In this document: positions 13,881 to 13,901 of the stretch, piece by piece
How positions within the stretch are numbered: the first letter of the stretch is position 1
Layout: the number at the start of each line of letters is the position of its first letter
NCBI GenBank assembly: GCA_030590525.1
Contig: JAUUYI010000021.1
Location: forward strand, 1-13,901
DNA from: Sedimenticola sp.
GTDB lineage: Bacteria; Pseudomonadota; Gammaproteobacteria; Chromatiales; Chromatiaceae
DNA length: 13,901 bases
Direction of reading: 5' to 3'
The notes under the pieces: model-generated
Seen by the model: only the letters and a program-made list of their open reading frames with translations
What the model was told of the DNA's origin: nothing
Database searches by the model: none
Made by a program: the position numbers and the translations under genes

Positions 13881-13901
13881 CCCTCTCCCCCCGGGAGAGG
13901 G
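13881..13901. repeat. CCCTCTCCC/GGGAGAGGG palindromic repeat at the window edge
   Basis: CCCTCTCCC (13881-13889) and GGGAGAGGG (13893-13901) are perfect 9-bp inverted arms with a 3-nt loop. This matches a very common intergenic repeat of gammaproteobacteria that normally continues as GGCTGGGGTGAGGG (recalled); the window ends before that could be checked. It lies upstream of the solute-binding protein gene. Confidence 0.7.

Overview
The window reads as chromosomal DNA of a gammaproteobacterium of fairly high GC. The gene order radC / coaBC-dut-algC, a yaaA-tamA-tamB cluster, and several families of short palindromic intergenic repeats suggest a Chromatiales-like, sulfur-oxidiser-type lineage. 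That placement is inference from gene order and repeat style, not from a marker gene.

Layout. 1-101 is the 5' end of radC (minus strand). A divergent intergenic region with a heptanucleotide repeat leads into coaBC-dut-algC (286-4532, plus strand): coenzyme A synthesis, dUTP hydrolysis, and a membrane-anchored phosphomannomutase/phosphoglucomutase. Convergent to this is a two-gene minus-strand operon (4720-5663): an ECF-type sigma factor followed by a stand-alone receiver-domain response regulator. A 398-bp regulatory and repeat region (5664-6061) precedes the sigma gene. It holds three copies of a 13-bp dyad (TAACG-N3-CGTTA type) beside a candidate promoter, two small hairpins and an 87-bp palindromic repeat.

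The centre (6062-12171, minus strand) is yaaA-tamA-tamB with stop and start codons touching or overlapping. It encodes a peroxide-stress protein and the two-membrane translocation and assembly module. Upstream are a small two-helix membrane protein with a TTG start (12211-12486) and what looks like a decayed reading frame. A 145-bp MITE with IS4-like ends and a 10-bp near-perfect target duplication (12748-12912) then lies against the 3' end of a secreted family-3 solute-binding protein gene (12954-13814, minus strand). The window ends in a palindromic repeat.

Most coding content is conserved housekeeping. The least explained parts are the triple-dyad array in front of the sigma/receiver operon, the sigma/receiver pairing without a visible anti-sigma gene, the heptamer array replacing a ribosome-binding site in front of coaBC, and the MITE that appears to have split a hairpin. 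No tRNA, rRNA, CRISPR array or complete transposase gene was seen.
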